Below are positions 1 to 12,944 of a DNA stretch of 64,000 nt, piece after piece. A model generated the notes under the pieces. The model was not told where the DNA came from. It did not search any database and saw nothing but the letters and a program-made list of their open reading frames with translations. The position numbers were made by a program, and so were the translations under genes. This stretch comes from Plectrocnemia conspersa (taxonomy: Eukaryota > Arthropoda > Insecta > Trichoptera > Polycentropodidae): assembly GCA_009617715.1 (NCBI GenBank), contig VTFK01000211.1, forward strand, positions 620,001-684,000, in the 5' to 3' direction. Positions within the stretch are counted from its first letter, which is position 1. Each line of letters opens with the position of its first letter.

Positions 1-149
1 TACTAAATCTGTCATTTCTAGAATAATTTATTGTATTCAAGCTTATTAATAATAACTATGGTTGTTGTTCATTTTCAAATATTATTTACCAAGTTAAGGC
101 TACGATTTATGCAGTATTTGCTAAATTTTTTTGATGACTTACAATCGAT

Positions 150-1440
150 AATTGATTTTTAGTGTTATGAGTCGATCAACCCACCATACATACGCTTATA
201 AGACTTGCAATATAGTTAAGGTCAGTGTGAGCTTATTTATACATATTTAAAATTGAGTTTTGGTGACAGTATAAAACTTTTAAGCATCCTGTATATGTTT
301 TAAAATTCAATTTTTTTTTGGTGAAAGTATAAAAAACTTTTAACTAAGTAGGTTTATATTTTAACGAAAAGATTGCTAAATATAAAACGTTTAAAAGCCT
401 AAATTTCATCTAAATAAAATATAAAAAAAATAGTTTTTTGCTTCAAAACAAGCGATGTATAAGTTCGTTCGGAAAATGAAGCCATTTTGAGACTTTTTCA
501 GAAGAGTTAACGCTCTTAACTGCTTGGTTTTAAAGATTAAAATTTTAGTATCGTAAAACTACCAAGCACCCCTATACTTTTTGTATGAAAAAAAAATATA
601 ATTTTTTTTACAAAATGGCGGCCAATGTAAAAATCAAAAGTGTCATAACTTTGCAAAATGAAACTTCACTGAAAAATGTTGTATGCAAAAAGTGTTTAAA
701 ACTTTAATTTACATTAAAAAAAATTTTAATTAATTTTTTTTAATAAAAAACGAGTCTTATGGTAAATTGACCGGGCACCCATACGAGCTTTTATGTGACT
801 TTTATGTGACTATAGTTAACGCTTGTATTTGGTTTCTTTTAAATATATAGACTTGAATTTTTGATACGAAATAGAGCTTTTAAATATACTTACGATACCG
901 TTTAAAAAAAAAAAAATAAAAAATTTTTTTTTTTTTTCAAAACACGTTTAGTGTGATGAGTCGATCGACCCACCATACATACGCTCATAAGAATTTCAAT
1001 ATAGTTAAGGTCAGTGTGAGCTTATTTATACATATTTGAATTTAAATTTTTGTGACAGTATAGAATTCTTAAGCATCCTGTGTATGTTTGTTAGCAAAAT
1101 CCATTTTGTCAATTTTTTCAAAATGGCGACAAGTATAAAAACTTAAACACTCGTAACTAAGTAGGTTTAAATTTTAACGAAAAGATCGCTATGTATAAAA
1201 CGTTTAAAAGCCTAAATTTAATCTAAATAAAATATAAAAAAAATAGTTTTTTGCTTCAAAACAAGCGATGTGTAAGTTCGATCGGACCCCCATACGAGCC
1301 ATTTTGAGACTTTCATAAGAGTTATGTTCTTAATTGCTTGGTTTCATCATACAAATAATAATTTTAGTTATCATACAAATAATATTATCATTTTAAAATA
1401 ATTAACTGATAAAGTTAATGTTTTAAATTTCAAGTTAAAC
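150..1440. repeat. Degenerate tandem repeat, three recognisable units
   Basis: A block from about 161 to 560 recurs at about 950 to 1375, offset by roughly 789 bases. Shared landmarks are GAGTCGATC.ACCCACCATA, AGGTCAGTGTGAGCTTATTT, TTTTGCTTCAAAACAAGCGA and CATTTTGAGACTTT. A more diverged middle unit lies at about 600-850: it keeps the 'CCCATACGAGC' landmark followed by a GACTTT...GCTTG..TTTGGTTT tail. The underlying period is therefore near 395 bases. No open reading frame or terminal inverted repeat is visible. This is either a local satellite-like array or a fragment of a larger transposable element. The repetition is certain by eye; the class is unknown. Confidence 0.8.
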
Positions 1441-1443
1441 ATG

Positions 1444-1446
<3 letters not shown>

Positions 1447-1535
<89 letters not shown>
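1447..1535. repeat. (AT)n microsatellite, 89 bp
   Basis: An uninterrupted AT dinucleotide tract. It follows the tandem-repeat block directly. Confidence 0.97.
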
Positions 1536-1540
<5 letters not shown>

Positions 1541-1559
1541 AATATTTCGTATGTGACGA

Positions 1560-2230
1560 TATTGTTTCATTACTTTCAGTTCTTACGCTTTCTTTGTGGA
1601 CTCACAAATGGATTACGACTAATATAAAACAGTACAATACACGTTTGTGCGCTTTCATTGAATTAGCGCTCTCGGGTTTTACGAAAGCTCGCGGCTCAAT
1701 AAAGTAGCGCACAAACGACACGAAGCGAAAGCTCGATCTTAAAAGCGAGTTTACGCATCCGAAACGCTATTTGGCGTAGGACACGAAAGTCGTGCCCATT
1801 TTTACTGTTGCGAATATTAGTGGAACTATTGTACGTGCGATTCGCATAAAAAGCACAATAATAAAGAGAGTTGCTCTTCAAAGGAGTGATCACAAGATAT
1901 ACGGCCGAGTTGCGTGCTCTCTGCGCGGATTTTCCCTTTGTCGGTGTTGTTTTTCTCTTTTCTCTTTTGTCACACATTTCACGGACTATTAAATACGGAA
2001 CGGTGAGCAAGATGTCCCCGCGGTGCCCGATCGATAAGTAATTTCGGCGAGAGGGCATTTTTACTGGGAGAAGAGTACTCGATAGCCCGGAACTTCCGAG
2101 GGACAAATAACGGCGGTGTACAGTGTACAGTGTACCGCGGAGGGAGAGGCAACGGTCGGATTCCGAACTTTATGGATACGGTCGACGCCTCCTCAAAAAA
2201 CGACACAGTTTTACCGCTGGGTGATATTGA
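1560..2230. other. GC-richer non-coding island; candidate regulatory or unannotated 5' sequence
   Basis: Base composition rises sharply above the AT-rich surroundings, with many CpG dinucleotides between about 1680 and 2180. Short overlapping ORFs occur on both strands, but none has a credible domain or consistent coding character. A short tandem of TGTACAG lies at about 2117-2135, and a pyrimidine-rich run at about 1925-1980. The sequence could be a conserved enhancer, a promoter or a non-coding exon. I see no basis for choosing among these. Confidence 0.35.
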
Positions 2231-3004
2231 AACGCGGCTTTATGATCTGAGAACTGAACACTGTAAAACTATAATCAAATAATGTGAGAATCTCGCTTGA
2301 TATGTTGAAGACATGATAGTTCATTTGTGATATGTATGTATATACTGAAAGCTCATTGCCTTAAAATGTATAAATATATAATGATTAGTTATGCCAGGTA
2401 TCTATCATGTCTGAACGACTTGGAGTATGACATTTAGTAAAGCTGTAGAAAAGGGAATTTTAGATAAAACTCGATTGCGTTAAATAGACGGAGTACTAGA
2501 TATAAAAAAAATGAATTATGACAAAGCTGGCTTTAGATTGTAAAGACAATATGATGACGACGATAAAAAATAAAAAAAACATATTAATATGGCTCTTTAT
2601 TTAAAAATCTAAAAAAATTGCAAAGCCTGTAAAGAGGTTAAAGGAATATTCAAAATCTTCATAGCCCATCGTGGAAGTAATATTGCTAGTTGAAAATAAT
2701 TACGTTCAACTAGAAATTTCAGACATAATTATCTTTAGTTTTTGCTGCTTTGGTGAACAGATTTTTTAACTTTAGAGTTAGTTATATATGGTATATACGT
2801 ATATATAAAACGATTTATTTTTTTACATTTTTTTAAAAGAAAAAACAGTGATTTTTTTTCGAAAAGTCGTAAAAAATGATTAAGCTCAATATATTATAAT
2901 ATAATAAAATTACCCAGGTTATTCATTTTCATGTGAAAATAAGGTAATAAGTTTAATCTCTGTAATTATAACTCCCAGGTCTCAGAATCGAATTCCTAGA
3001 TCAA
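2231..3004. other. AT-rich stretch, nothing recognised
   Basis: Stop-rich in all frames, with A/T homopolymer runs. No repeat or motif could be supported here. Confidence 0.5.
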
Positions 3005-3840
3005 TATAATCTATACCGACTTTTAAAAAGCGTTCGACAAAGTTTGTCATTAGGATTTCATCAGAAGTTAAGCAACTTTAGTTTCTTGAACGGTCTTGAT
3101 AGCTTTTTTTAGAGTTACTTAAGTCAACATGAGTTATGATAATCGTCGCTCCGATGCGTATTTCGCACATCTGGAGTGCCACAAGGATATAATCTTGGTC
3201 CTCTGTATTAACGACATGCATCTGGCAATTAATAACTTGGAATATTTATTATATGTTGATGACCTGAAAATATTTCAAAGTATTCGCAAAAAATCCGATT
3301 CACTCTATTTACTGCATCACTCAAATTTTTTGGATCCTCTAGTCCGGCAGAATTTTCTTACAGCTTAGGCAGAAGTATTTTAAGGAGAAATGATTCAGGA
3401 GTGACATTCAAGCAGGGATAACATTTTCTATGTTCGAATAGGCGTCGATGATGCTCGTCTTTGTTATGCGGAGCGCGTGTCACTTTATTAATTTATTATC
3501 ATTCGCGTTTTGTACGATACGTTAGTTCATAGCGTCCTTGAATTTATCTCCATTGTCTAGAATCAAAGTGATGCGAAGCACATATTATTGTTAGATTTTG
3601 TTTTTGAGATATCTATGATCATATCCGTATTTGTATTCTGATGCCTTTTTGCTAGGATCATTGAAATACAATTCATTGAATTCTCAGCGTAGTGGCTATT
3701 TAGCGAAGCACTTTTCAAAGTTGCTAAGAGTTGCGATCGCATCCCTTATTCCTGTTCGTTGCGACCAAGACTTCAGGGCTTTAAAATGCTCCTCTTGCAT
3801 GAGCCATCTTAGCTCTGTAGTTCACAATTAACCAACAATG
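3005..3840 (+). pseudogene. Jockey-like non-LTR retrotransposon, 3' part of reverse transcriptase, inactivated
   Basis: Reverse-transcriptase landmarks appear in order on the + strand, split over frames. Motif A is near 3012 (YTDF, stop, KAFDKV.H). The primer-grip segment SGVPQGYNLGPL lies at 3170-3205. After a one-base shift come INDM and the catalytic motif YVDDLKIF (YVDD at 3252-3263). A downstream segment at about 3532-3600 reads LVHSVLEFISIV, stop, NQSDAKH, resembling the LVRS.LEY..VVW block that follows the catalytic core in Jockey-clade elements. At least two in-frame stops and several frameshifts make it dead. The last 140 bases resemble a second fragment near 30800. The 5' half, endonuclease and poly-A tail are not recognisable. 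Confidence 0.8.
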
Positions 3841-4985
3841 ACCATTCAAATAAATTGGAAACTTAAATGTATGGTTGAGGTATACAATGCAAACATTAGT
3901 ATAATATCATAAAAGTTAACAATTTATTATATTTTCTTATAAAACATTAAAAAAATATCAGTAAATATTTATAATACAGCTTTAAAGCCACTGAAATGGC
4001 TTTGGGAACCGACTACCAGTTGCATTGTTGACTATGTATTTGCTTTAGAGTTTTATACGTTAATATATGTAGATATGCAAAAATAAATGTGTAAATTAAA
4101 TGGTGCATATAACAAAACTAATTTATTAAAAAATATATGATTACATATTTTAATATATGTAATATTTGAAATAAAAAATAAAGAACAACCTGTGTTTATT
4201 TTTTACATGTTGATGAAAATTCGGTTTCGGTTAGATATTTTGTAGTAAAAATAATTATAATTAAAATTGTTATAAAATAATTATCAGCAATTTATTTGTA
4301 TACAACCCAAGAAATATAATATAATTTTTATCCGATTGTATTTTTGGTTCACTTAAATTTGTAAAATATTTTTAAAGAATCTTTGTGATACATCCATTGG
4401 AAAAACTTCTAATTAAATTCGGGAATGATATTTCAATGCTGGTAAAAAAAAACTCATCCAAGCATGAAAACATGTTCGTGCATCCTTGATTAATAATAAC
4501 TTTTGACAACGAAAAAAGTATAAAATGTTTGTATATTTTCTCTTAAAATAATAATAAAATACATTTTCTTTATGTAAAAATATGCATTATGTAAAATAAA
4601 ATACTTCAAATACTAATATTACAACAATACAAAAAAATATTATTAATCAAACTTTTGTAATGATTTTTACACTTTTATTGATTAAGCTTTTTATACTTTA
4701 AAAATCAATCTAAATAATTAAGAACCAAAAACATATTACGTTACATAGTAAAAATATAATCAATAAATATTCTATTATATTTCGTCAAGCTTTGAGAAAA
4801 ATAGAGGCTTTTAAAAATTAACAAAATTTAATCAATAAATTTAGTCGAAATTTTCAAGAACTGAACCTTTAATTTCTAAAAATTAAGACCTTATATTTGT
4901 GGCAATATGTTTCTGTATATTGTAAAATCAATTTAATTTAGGAATAAATTTAATTTAATGAAGAATCTTTCTTTCGTAACTTTTG
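3841..4985. other. AT-rich stretch, nothing recognised
   Basis: More than 1 kb of low-complexity AT-rich DNA without a supportable ORF, repeat or structured element. Confidence 0.5.
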
Positions 4986-4989
4986 GCTT

Positions 4990-5560
4990 AACTTTTTTGA
5001 CTAAGGTTATGCTACACCATATCGTAATTTTTCACAGAAATTTATCGAACCATCAGTTTTCATTAATGATATAACACCTTAGTATATGATTTAAATTAAA
5101 CTTGTAACATTGATTTGAATTGACATTGTTTTTAATATGCTTTTATTCGAGTTAGATTGAGCATTATCTATTAACAATACTGCTCTTTAATACCAACCTT
5201 TTAATTTAATTTAAAATATTTTACTTTAGGAACCCATTTGCTTTTTAAGTAATCTTCAATTAATCCATGCTCCTTTTCGATTGTAGTAATCAACAGAAAG
5301 ATTTTTATTTCAGTATAAATCAAATCAGAATTGAGCAACCATAAGACGGCTACTCGTTTTTAATATGCTTTCATTGGGATGAAAAGGAACATTATCTATT
5401 AACGACACTATTTCATTTTGCAACCCTTTATTTCTTTGTATATCTCACTTCAGGAACATATTAGGCTTTGAACCAATATTCGAAGATCTCTCTATTTATC
5501 CATGCTCATTTTCGAGTAAAATAATTAACGGAAAATTTTTATTTTTCTTGCTTTTACAAT
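4990..5560 (-). pseudogene. pogo/Tigger (Jerky-like) transposase fossil, two partial copies
   Basis: Read on the minus strand, the block around 5520-5360 gives WINREIFEYWF...YVPEVR and then a segment around LIDNVPFHPNESILKT. A second, more degraded version of the same stretch follows at about 5290-5080 (KSKWVPKVK, then ID-NA-S and SILKT). This order (W-M-D..IF...F, VPEV, LLLDNAPSHP, IL) is characteristic of the DDE core of Tigger/Jerky-type transposases. The fossil near 23.2-23.6 kb has the same blocks, so both derive from one family. Frameshifts and stops occur throughout. No terminal inverted repeats were found around this copy. Confidence 0.65.
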
Positions 5561-6295
5561 CACCACTTACAGATGAATTTTTGCAATATATGATTAATGC
5601 GCTCTTTGGTTAATTAATTAAAAAAATAATTTAATTTAAGCATGGATAGTACACATTCAGATAATTATGAGTACACTGTACTCACATTGTCGTAGAGCTA
5701 AATAATCATAAGTTTTGAACATCTTGAACTGAAAAAATAAACAAATAAAAAAAAAGTATTTTTTAACTGTTGCATATTTTGGAAAAATTTTGTTGCAGTA
5801 ATAGTCTCATAAAATCATTAAAATAGACGAATCAAAAAACATATACAAAAAATTCTCAGCGTATTTTCAGAGTTCATTAAACGTTATTTAAAAACTGCAA
5901 CGAAGCAAATATCACTTCATATAAATTTATGTATTTACTGTAAGATGACTAGGCTTCAACTTAAGTTGGAAATAATCTAGTCAGAATCTAAGTTACATAT
6001 ATGATATTTAAAAAAATACTGTGTATTATTACAATGTTATAATTATTAATTTTTATTTAATCAGACAGACGTTATATAAAATATCACATTATTTTGTCCA
6101 AAATAAATTCATAAATCACACTCTTACCATAGTAGACACTTGATTGACAAGTGCCACAATATTTGAGACATTGTATTTTCCCATTCAAAAATATAGTACG
6201 TTTATAGCGTTCATATAACCACAAGCGTTTATTTTTTACTCACCCGTTGAATTTTTCGACAATGCCAGATTGTAGTTAAAAAATAAATTGGTTTT
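5561..6295. other. AT-rich stretch, nothing recognised
   Basis: Low-complexity AT-rich DNA. A small palindrome (GAGTACACTGTACTC) sits near 5669-5683; otherwise no feature is supportable. Confidence 0.45.
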
Positions 6296-6299
6296 CGAC

Positions 6300-6655
6300 T
6301 TTAACGAGATTTTTTTTCATTACCACATTTTGCCTGTGAGCATGATGGGCATTATTCGCGATCGTTTCGGTAATCGTTCATCTGAATCATTCGAAGGCAC
6401 CCCGTCCATTTGTCGTCGTCAGAAATGAAAGCTTCCATTTTCTCGACAAATGGCCGCAGCGCTTACAAAACTGTTACCTGAATGCTCTTTCATTGGATTT
6501 GAAACACCCTCATATCCATTCGGGGAAATGCGCGTACACCGGGGGGTGGAAATGAATGGCGTAAGCAGGGGAAAATATAAATTTCGCCAATACGGATGGG
6601 ATTATTTTTTTCGCGTAGTACAGAAGGAAATATGTATAAAAATAATATAACATTC
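6300..6655. other. GC-richer non-coding island, candidate regulatory element
   Basis: Composition rises between about 6340 and 6600, with CpG-containing words. Overlapping 66-codon ORFs on opposite strands are shadows of this composition and show no domain. This type of isolated island in AT-rich DNA is typical of insect conserved non-coding elements. Conservation cannot be judged from one sequence. Confidence 0.3.
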
Positions 6656-6839
6656 TGAATACTGTATGTAAAAATATTGTTACTGTGCAAGATATGTAAG
6701 ATAAATCTATTTAAATTGTTTTCTTAACTGCTTTAACAAAATATTAATAAATTAATTTTAATTGCATTTTTCTATTTTATGTAGTGTTATTTAATTTAAC
6801 ATTTTTTACTGAAAACTTGCATGTCTTGTAATTAACATT

Positions 6840-7565
6840 AGAATGAAAATTCACGATTGATGGCCGAGTGAAAGAAGGTTAGAAAGGAGTCCAGAAGAAT
6901 GCTCATATGTACGTCCAACCAACTTTTTTTTCAATTTGTGTGAGCACGTCGACTCTCTCCTACGAGTTGATAACCTTTCGCCTTTGTAGTAGTATTACTT
7001 CGAATTTAATATATCCTTTCTCCAAGCAGCTGATAACAGTCGTAGGTGAGAGGTATTGTGATGGGCACATCTATTGTTCAACGAATTTCGCCAACATACC
7101 TAGAGGTAATAAATAAAGAGAACAAGTCTTACCGTGATTAATATTTGCTGAAGCCATTTGTACTGTGAATAATTAACGCTCGACTAATCGAAAGCTAAGA
7201 CGTTTGTGCCCATTGTTTCGCGTCTGAAAATTCGCCCCTGGAAATTGATTCGGCGTCATGGGCGGCTCACCTTGGAGAGGGGCCCAACGAGACGATGTCA
7301 TGAACCGACTTCATCAATCAGCCTTTGTCTGTGTGTTGATAAAGTCGTACATAATGGATCGACGACGAAAGCATCGGGGTGCCATAAGCCCATTTATCCA
7401 CGAGACGATATGCTCTACAGCGTGGTTAACAAATGTCTAACTCAGTCATGGTACTTTTTAGACCAGTCGAACGTAATGTGTTCTATTGTTGGCGAAAGCG
7501 GGATGTATGACAACCATTTTGCATTTTTGTGTAATATAATAATCTTACACAATATCGATTGAAAA
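6840..7565. other. GC-richer non-coding island, candidate regulatory element
   Basis: A long stretch of balanced composition. The densest part, 7200-7450, contains homeodomain-like words such as CCATTTATCC. Two overlapping ORFs (118 and 60 codons, 7206-7562 and 7258-7440) occupy different frames and contain nothing recognisable, so I do not call them genes. Confidence 0.3.
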
Positions 7566-8787
7566 GTTTATCATCTTATCATAAATGAATATCGATCAGA
7601 CATTATAAAATCAACGCATTTTATCCATCTCTCTTTTTAAAATTAGCGTCTCGTTGGTGACCGTAATTTATACATTCACTTTTAACACAATTATCTTAAA
7701 AGTATATTTTTTAGTATTTATTAAATGGTTGAGTAAATTTGTAAAATTGTTTATTTCTTAAAAAAAATTTATGAGCCTTAAGAAATATGTTTTTGCGCTT
7801 TTGTGTATTAGATAAAAATATTATTATTCTTTATTAGTTTATTTTTTTAGAATTTATGTCTATATTTTGCTCAAGGTTAAGCTTATTATTATGATACAAA
7901 AACAAGAGTAAGTTACAATTTACGATATACTATCTTATATTATATTTTTATAAAAAATACATTTATAGTATTTTGCTTTACATGTATTTTAGTTATAAAT
8001 ACATATATTAACATTCTTTGGTAAAATTAGAATTTTCGTAAATTATTTTAAAGTCATTATTTTGTCAAAATCAGCGCTATATTAAATAAGCCTTTTCGGT
8101 ATTTGCTTCTTGATTTTATTTTGAAGGGCAGAAGTCAGACTTGCTGCTTTTCTAAATCGTATTTTTAGAGAAACAGAAAGCATTTTTTTTAAATTTCTGA
8201 TTTTATGCAAATAAATTAGCCTATATAAAACTGTAAATAGTGTACCATTATAAAAATCAGCAGCAATTGCAATTTTATCTATTTTATATATTTTATATCA
8301 AATCAAAAATAATAATCTAATCCCAAATATTTATTAAGTAATTGAACATTGTATTTTAGATAATTAGAACCAGTTTTAATAAAATATGTTGTATTATTTT
8401 ATTTTATTTTTTCCTATTCGATTAAGAATAGTTGCTTGATTATCTTGAGAATATTTTTAAGCAATATTTCATAAAAAATATAATTAGTGATGAATTAATA
8501 TTATGTTACTCCGACAACTATTTTAAAAATAGCAAGTTCAACATTTTCTATTAACGAGCTTTCACGTTTATTTTCAATCTGCAAAATTCATTAAATTATA
8601 TGTTTTACATATAAAAGTAACAACTAAAGTCACTATTAAGTTAATTTTATATTTTTGATTTCAGTTTTGATTTAAATAAATATATATTTTTATAAGCAAG
8701 CAAATTGTTGTCGGTAAATGGTAAAAGCTCGCATTAAATGATGAGTAATATTGTTTATATAAATTGTATTTATTATTACTTTAATTT
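7566..8787. other. AT-rich stretch, nothing recognised
   Basis: Stop-dense AT-rich sequence without a supportable gene or repeat. Confidence 0.5.
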
Positions 8788-8795
8788 ATCTAACC

Positions 8796-8893
8796 CAGTG
8801 GCGTAGCTAAAGTATGTGCCGCCCAGGGCGATCCTTAAAATCGCCTCTCCCCCCATACATTTTTCCGCCCCCCACCCCATAGCTACTCCACTG
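8796..8893. mobile_element. 98-bp hAT-type MITE with 8-bp target-site duplication
   Basis: The element begins CAGTGGCGTAGCTA and ends TAGCTACTCCACTG, so its terminal inverted repeats match at 13 of 14 positions. It is flanked by a perfect direct repeat ATCTAACC (8788-8795 and 8894-8901). An 8-bp duplication and a CA..TG terminus are hallmarks of hAT-superfamily transposition. The interior is very GC-rich with C runs and cannot encode a protein, so the element is non-autonomous. The composition contrast with the surrounding AT-rich DNA is striking. Confidence 0.85.
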
Positions 8894-8901
8894 ATCTAAC
8901 C

Positions 8902-9945
8902 TCACTAAGAATAGATATTGAGCATTTTTATAACAATATTATATTAAAGGATTAAATAAGTTTTATTTTCTGCTACTTATTTAAGCATTAATAATTTGCT
9001 ACTCTAACATGTACATATTATAAAAAATAGTTTCAACATTTTCCGTTTTGTTTTATCGTAGTATTTTCGTTAAAGTTTTAATTTTTTTGCAATTATATGT
9101 TCTTTAATATATATATATACACACAACTAAAATTATTGTAAAATAAATTGCGACTATGAATTTAATACAATAATAGTTCAGTTACAAAATATTAATTTAA
9201 AACTAAATATTTATAAATTACTTTAAAATATTTTAAATTTTAAATAATTTGATATATTTATATTAGTTAAAAAATAATTATGTAATTCATTGTAAAGTAT
9301 TGATTTACAAAGGCAGCATAATTTTTACCTAAAGAAGTCAATAAGCTGTTAGTAATATTATACAAAAATATTTCGTTATTTTTTTATTTATTAAATTATT
9401 TTCTTTAAAACTGCAAAATTTATGCAATTATATGTTTTATCTAAAAATGTTAAATAAGTCAACTTATTTCATAATTTCGTAAAAGCAGATGCATAGTATG
9501 TTTATATTATGTTTGTAGAGTTACTATGAAATTTTGATGATTTTATTATTTTAGCATATATTTTTTAATAAAATTAAAATAAAATAATATAATAATATAT
9601 TTAGCTAATTATAACAATGGTTAATATAATATCTAATTAAGATTAACTTTTTGTATGTACGCGTCTATTATATTTATTTTATAATTATAATATTATTAAT
9701 ATCACTAAAAAAAATATTTTAATTATTATTATAATGATTTAAAATAATATAATTAGGGGTGAAAATATCATGAAAAATTTGGTTTTTATTTAAAATTTAT
9801 TCAAGTAGTTTTCTATATTATTTTTTTATACATTTAATAGCAAAATGTTCCTATTATTAAATGGATGGATTATTTACAGCGATATTTGCTATCACCGTCG
9901 ATTTAATGATTAGTGAATTTTAATTTGGAAATATGATTTTTTTAT
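8902..9945. other. AT-rich stretch, nothing recognised
   Basis: Extremely AT-rich with runs of A and T. No gene, repeat or structured element is supportable. Confidence 0.5.
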
Positions 9946-9949
9946 TAAA

Positions 9950-10750
9950 ATTTGACCTCAAATAGGTGTCTATATAAAGTTTTATCTTCCTTTTTTCAAC
10001 TTCTCGTAGTTGCGTATTCATATTCTACTTTAGGCAGGTGCCGTTTTAATATGAAAATATTTCCGAGGCTTGCCTTAATGGCTCGCCGAGGACCTGGTCT
10101 CAAATTCTTTCGAATCTTCAACTTTTTTTTCCATGATATTAAAAAAAAAGACACTTTAGTGGTGAAATACGAGCGTCCGAGATGGCGCGAAAATTGCTTC
10201 CCAGACGCCCCGGGACGATTTCGATTCCGAATAAATAATAACCGTAAATGAAAAGTAAAGCTTTCTCTTTGTTTTGGCTGTTCAATTAATCTTCTTTGAC
10301 GTCGAAAAGCGCGAGAAAGCGCAGAAATACCTACGCAGAGAACCCGACGAGAGTCCATATATTATATTTGTACAAGGGGAATGTATGGTATGTATGTTGG
10401 CTAGAGCTTCTATATTTTGATTTTGAATTTCATCGGTTCATCACGTTCGCGTATTTTTCTTTTCAGAAACACTCCAATTTCTTTCCGTTCGGTTGGATTT
10501 CTAGGAAAGCTCTACCAAACACAATGCATAGAACATATTTCAGATTCCAAGATTTTTTCATCTATCACTTGCACAAATCTTAACGAAATTATTACTCGCA
10601 GAATATTGATTCGATTCGGCAAGTTTGAAATTTCAACCCCTCCGAGTTGTATGTTGCAAAAATGACGGGGGAAGTATCAAAGGAGGGTTGAAGCGGGACG
10701 TATAATTGACAAGAATATATAGCCCCGCGTTTGATACGTGAAATTTATTT
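9950..10750. other. GC-richer non-coding island, candidate regulatory element
   Basis: Balanced composition from about 10000 to 10740. Several overlapping ORFs of 80-120 codons occur on both strands (9952-10251, 9996-10358 minus, 10296-10583). Their mutual overlap, lack of motifs and basic low-complexity content argue against any of them being a gene. Confidence 0.3.
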
Positions 10751-12010
10751 TTTGATTTATACTCGTAACTGATATCACCACTCCTCTGCCATTAAATCTA
10801 TAAATATGGTTTTATTCATTAAAAAAAATCATTTATTATTATATATTTTTTCATAATTAAATATTTTAAGAAAGTGCGTATTCGTTGATATTGTTTTTTT
10901 ATGATTTTATTACTGTACCTGAAGTACTTAATATGTATTTAAAATGTCCAAATTCTAAATTACCATTTTATTTTGTATTAGTTTTATATTAAGGTCATTT
11001 ATTATACATTTAAAATATGCATATTAATATATAAACTTATTGAAAAATAAATTGTTTATTTTTACATAAGCAGCTCGCAACTGTATAGATAGTGTCGCGC
11101 ACGACGTATACTAAATATTTATACAGTATATTACAATATATTTCGTATTATTATATACCTCAAATGTATTATTAGGTCATTGATCTTTGTATTTTTTGTT
11201 TACTGGCGTATGTTCAAGAAAGTCGATATGAAAATTTATTAATCATATTTCATAGAATCGGTCATAAACAATGTATGTTAATAGGAAATCTCTGTCCTTT
11301 TTCTTACTACCTGCTCTGAATGCAGCTGTAAATTTAGCGGATCAAAAACACTAAATGTTTTTAATAGTTAAACAGCTGCAAACCATTTAAAAACTTTAGT
11401 ATAAATTTATTTTATAATAAAAAAATATTTCAAGAGATTTCTTGAAAAATTATCAAAAAATAATTTTTGAGAAAAAAACTAATTGCGAACCTACCAAAAG
11501 TTTATTATTTAAAAAAATACTTTTTCACTTATATAGACCGTAATATGTTACAATATGTTGATCGACGATGTTCACAATTTACGGATTGTATATTATTTTT
11601 ATTTTGCTTATCGTGATAGATATTCATTACTGTATACTCTTTACCTTCAAAGTAGCCAATTTAATTTTACTCTATAATTCGCGAAAAACCATTTGTGTAG
11701 CACTGTTTTAAAAAGCTATGCTACGTTGTAAATCCAGGAATTTAATTGCCACACTATATAAAATTAATAATATGATAATATACAAACTTCAGATTTTTAT
11801 TTTTTTTTTATAAATACATCTCCTTAAATATATAATAAATAGAGCAAATAATATTATAATATACTATATTGGGTTGTAACTTTGTAAAATACATATACTT
11901 AAAAATTAATTTGTTTAATAATTTAAAATTAATTTATTTGATAATTCATAAATAATTTGAATTAACTTTAATTTGCTAATTTTATCAATGACATTTTTCT
12001 ATCTTTCTAG
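10751..12010. other. AT-rich stretch, nothing recognised
   Basis: AT-rich DNA with no supportable feature. Confidence 0.5.
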
Positions 12011-12012
12011 TA

Positions 12013-12810
12013 GAAGTACGCTCGGAATAAGGATGCCGGTTTGTTATTGTGTGCGTGTACATGTATATGAGAGAAAGAAGCGATGTAGCGTGTACTTCGT
12101 TGTCTCGCTTTCTCTTTTAAGGACAGACGCTGATTTGTCAACGCTGGTATTCGTCATTAAAGTGCAGTGTGGCACAGAAGTTCGATCTTCTCTAGTGATT
12201 TATTTTAAATAATTTTGTGTTGATATTGGTTTAACCCAGATATGCCCACTGTTCATAATTGATATCAAGGCTTCAAATATATACTGTAAGCTATTCGTTC
12301 TCTTACCCATGGAATAAAATATTTTAATTATATTTCCATTATTCCATACGTTGCTGGTTTTTTTACATTATTCTCTGTAAGGCTTAAAAAAAAAGTTATT
12401 ATTCTTATCGTTGCGCCAATGATAATTTTTAATTTATTCAATGGATTCTAATGATTTAATAGAGTCGTCGAGCCATTAAACAATCTGCGAATAATTTCTT
12501 TCCCCATTTTATATCTTTTGCTTTTTTGAAGAATAGCTAAAGACTTCATTATTTTTTTTTTTTGACTAGTGAAGATTTTGAAATTTTGCAAATATTTAAT
12601 TAATGACATCAATGTCTGGTTTCTTCGATTATATAATATATTTTTTAATTGTCCGTTGAAATTTCCAACTTAGCTCAGATGTATGTATGTTAAATAAACA
12701 TATATTTTATTTTAAAATAAAAAAATATTAAATATTCTGAGCGAAATTGTTTTGAGCCACACAGTTCACGCACACAATAACAAACCGGAATCCTTATCCC
12801 GAGCGTACTC
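12013..12810. mobile_element. Tc1/mariner-like non-autonomous element, 798 bp, TIRs of about 45 bp
   Basis: The left end (12013-12058) and the reverse complement of the right end (about 12766-12810) share TACGCTCGG.ATAAGGAT and then CCGGTTTGTTATTGTGTGCG, with two substitutions and one single-base indel. Both ends are bordered by TA (12011-12012 and 12811-12812), the canonical target duplication of Tc1/mariner-type elements. The interior holds short unrelated ORFs only (79 codons at 11973-12212, crossing the boundary) and no transposase motif, so it is either a MITE or an internally replaced derivative. TIR similarity is high, implying relatively recent movement. Confidence 0.8.
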
Positions 12811-12944
12811 TAGCTAAAGTATTCAGCTTGTTATCACATTTTATAATCCAATTTAAGGGATATTATTTTTTTTAATATGTTCATTTTATTAAAATTCATA
12901 GTATTTTATTAAATGATATGCATTTCTTTTTGACAAATTTAAAT

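Noticed and set aside
9952..10665. Overlapping ORFs of 82-120 codons
   Set aside because: Different frames and strands share the same DNA; no motif supports any of them.
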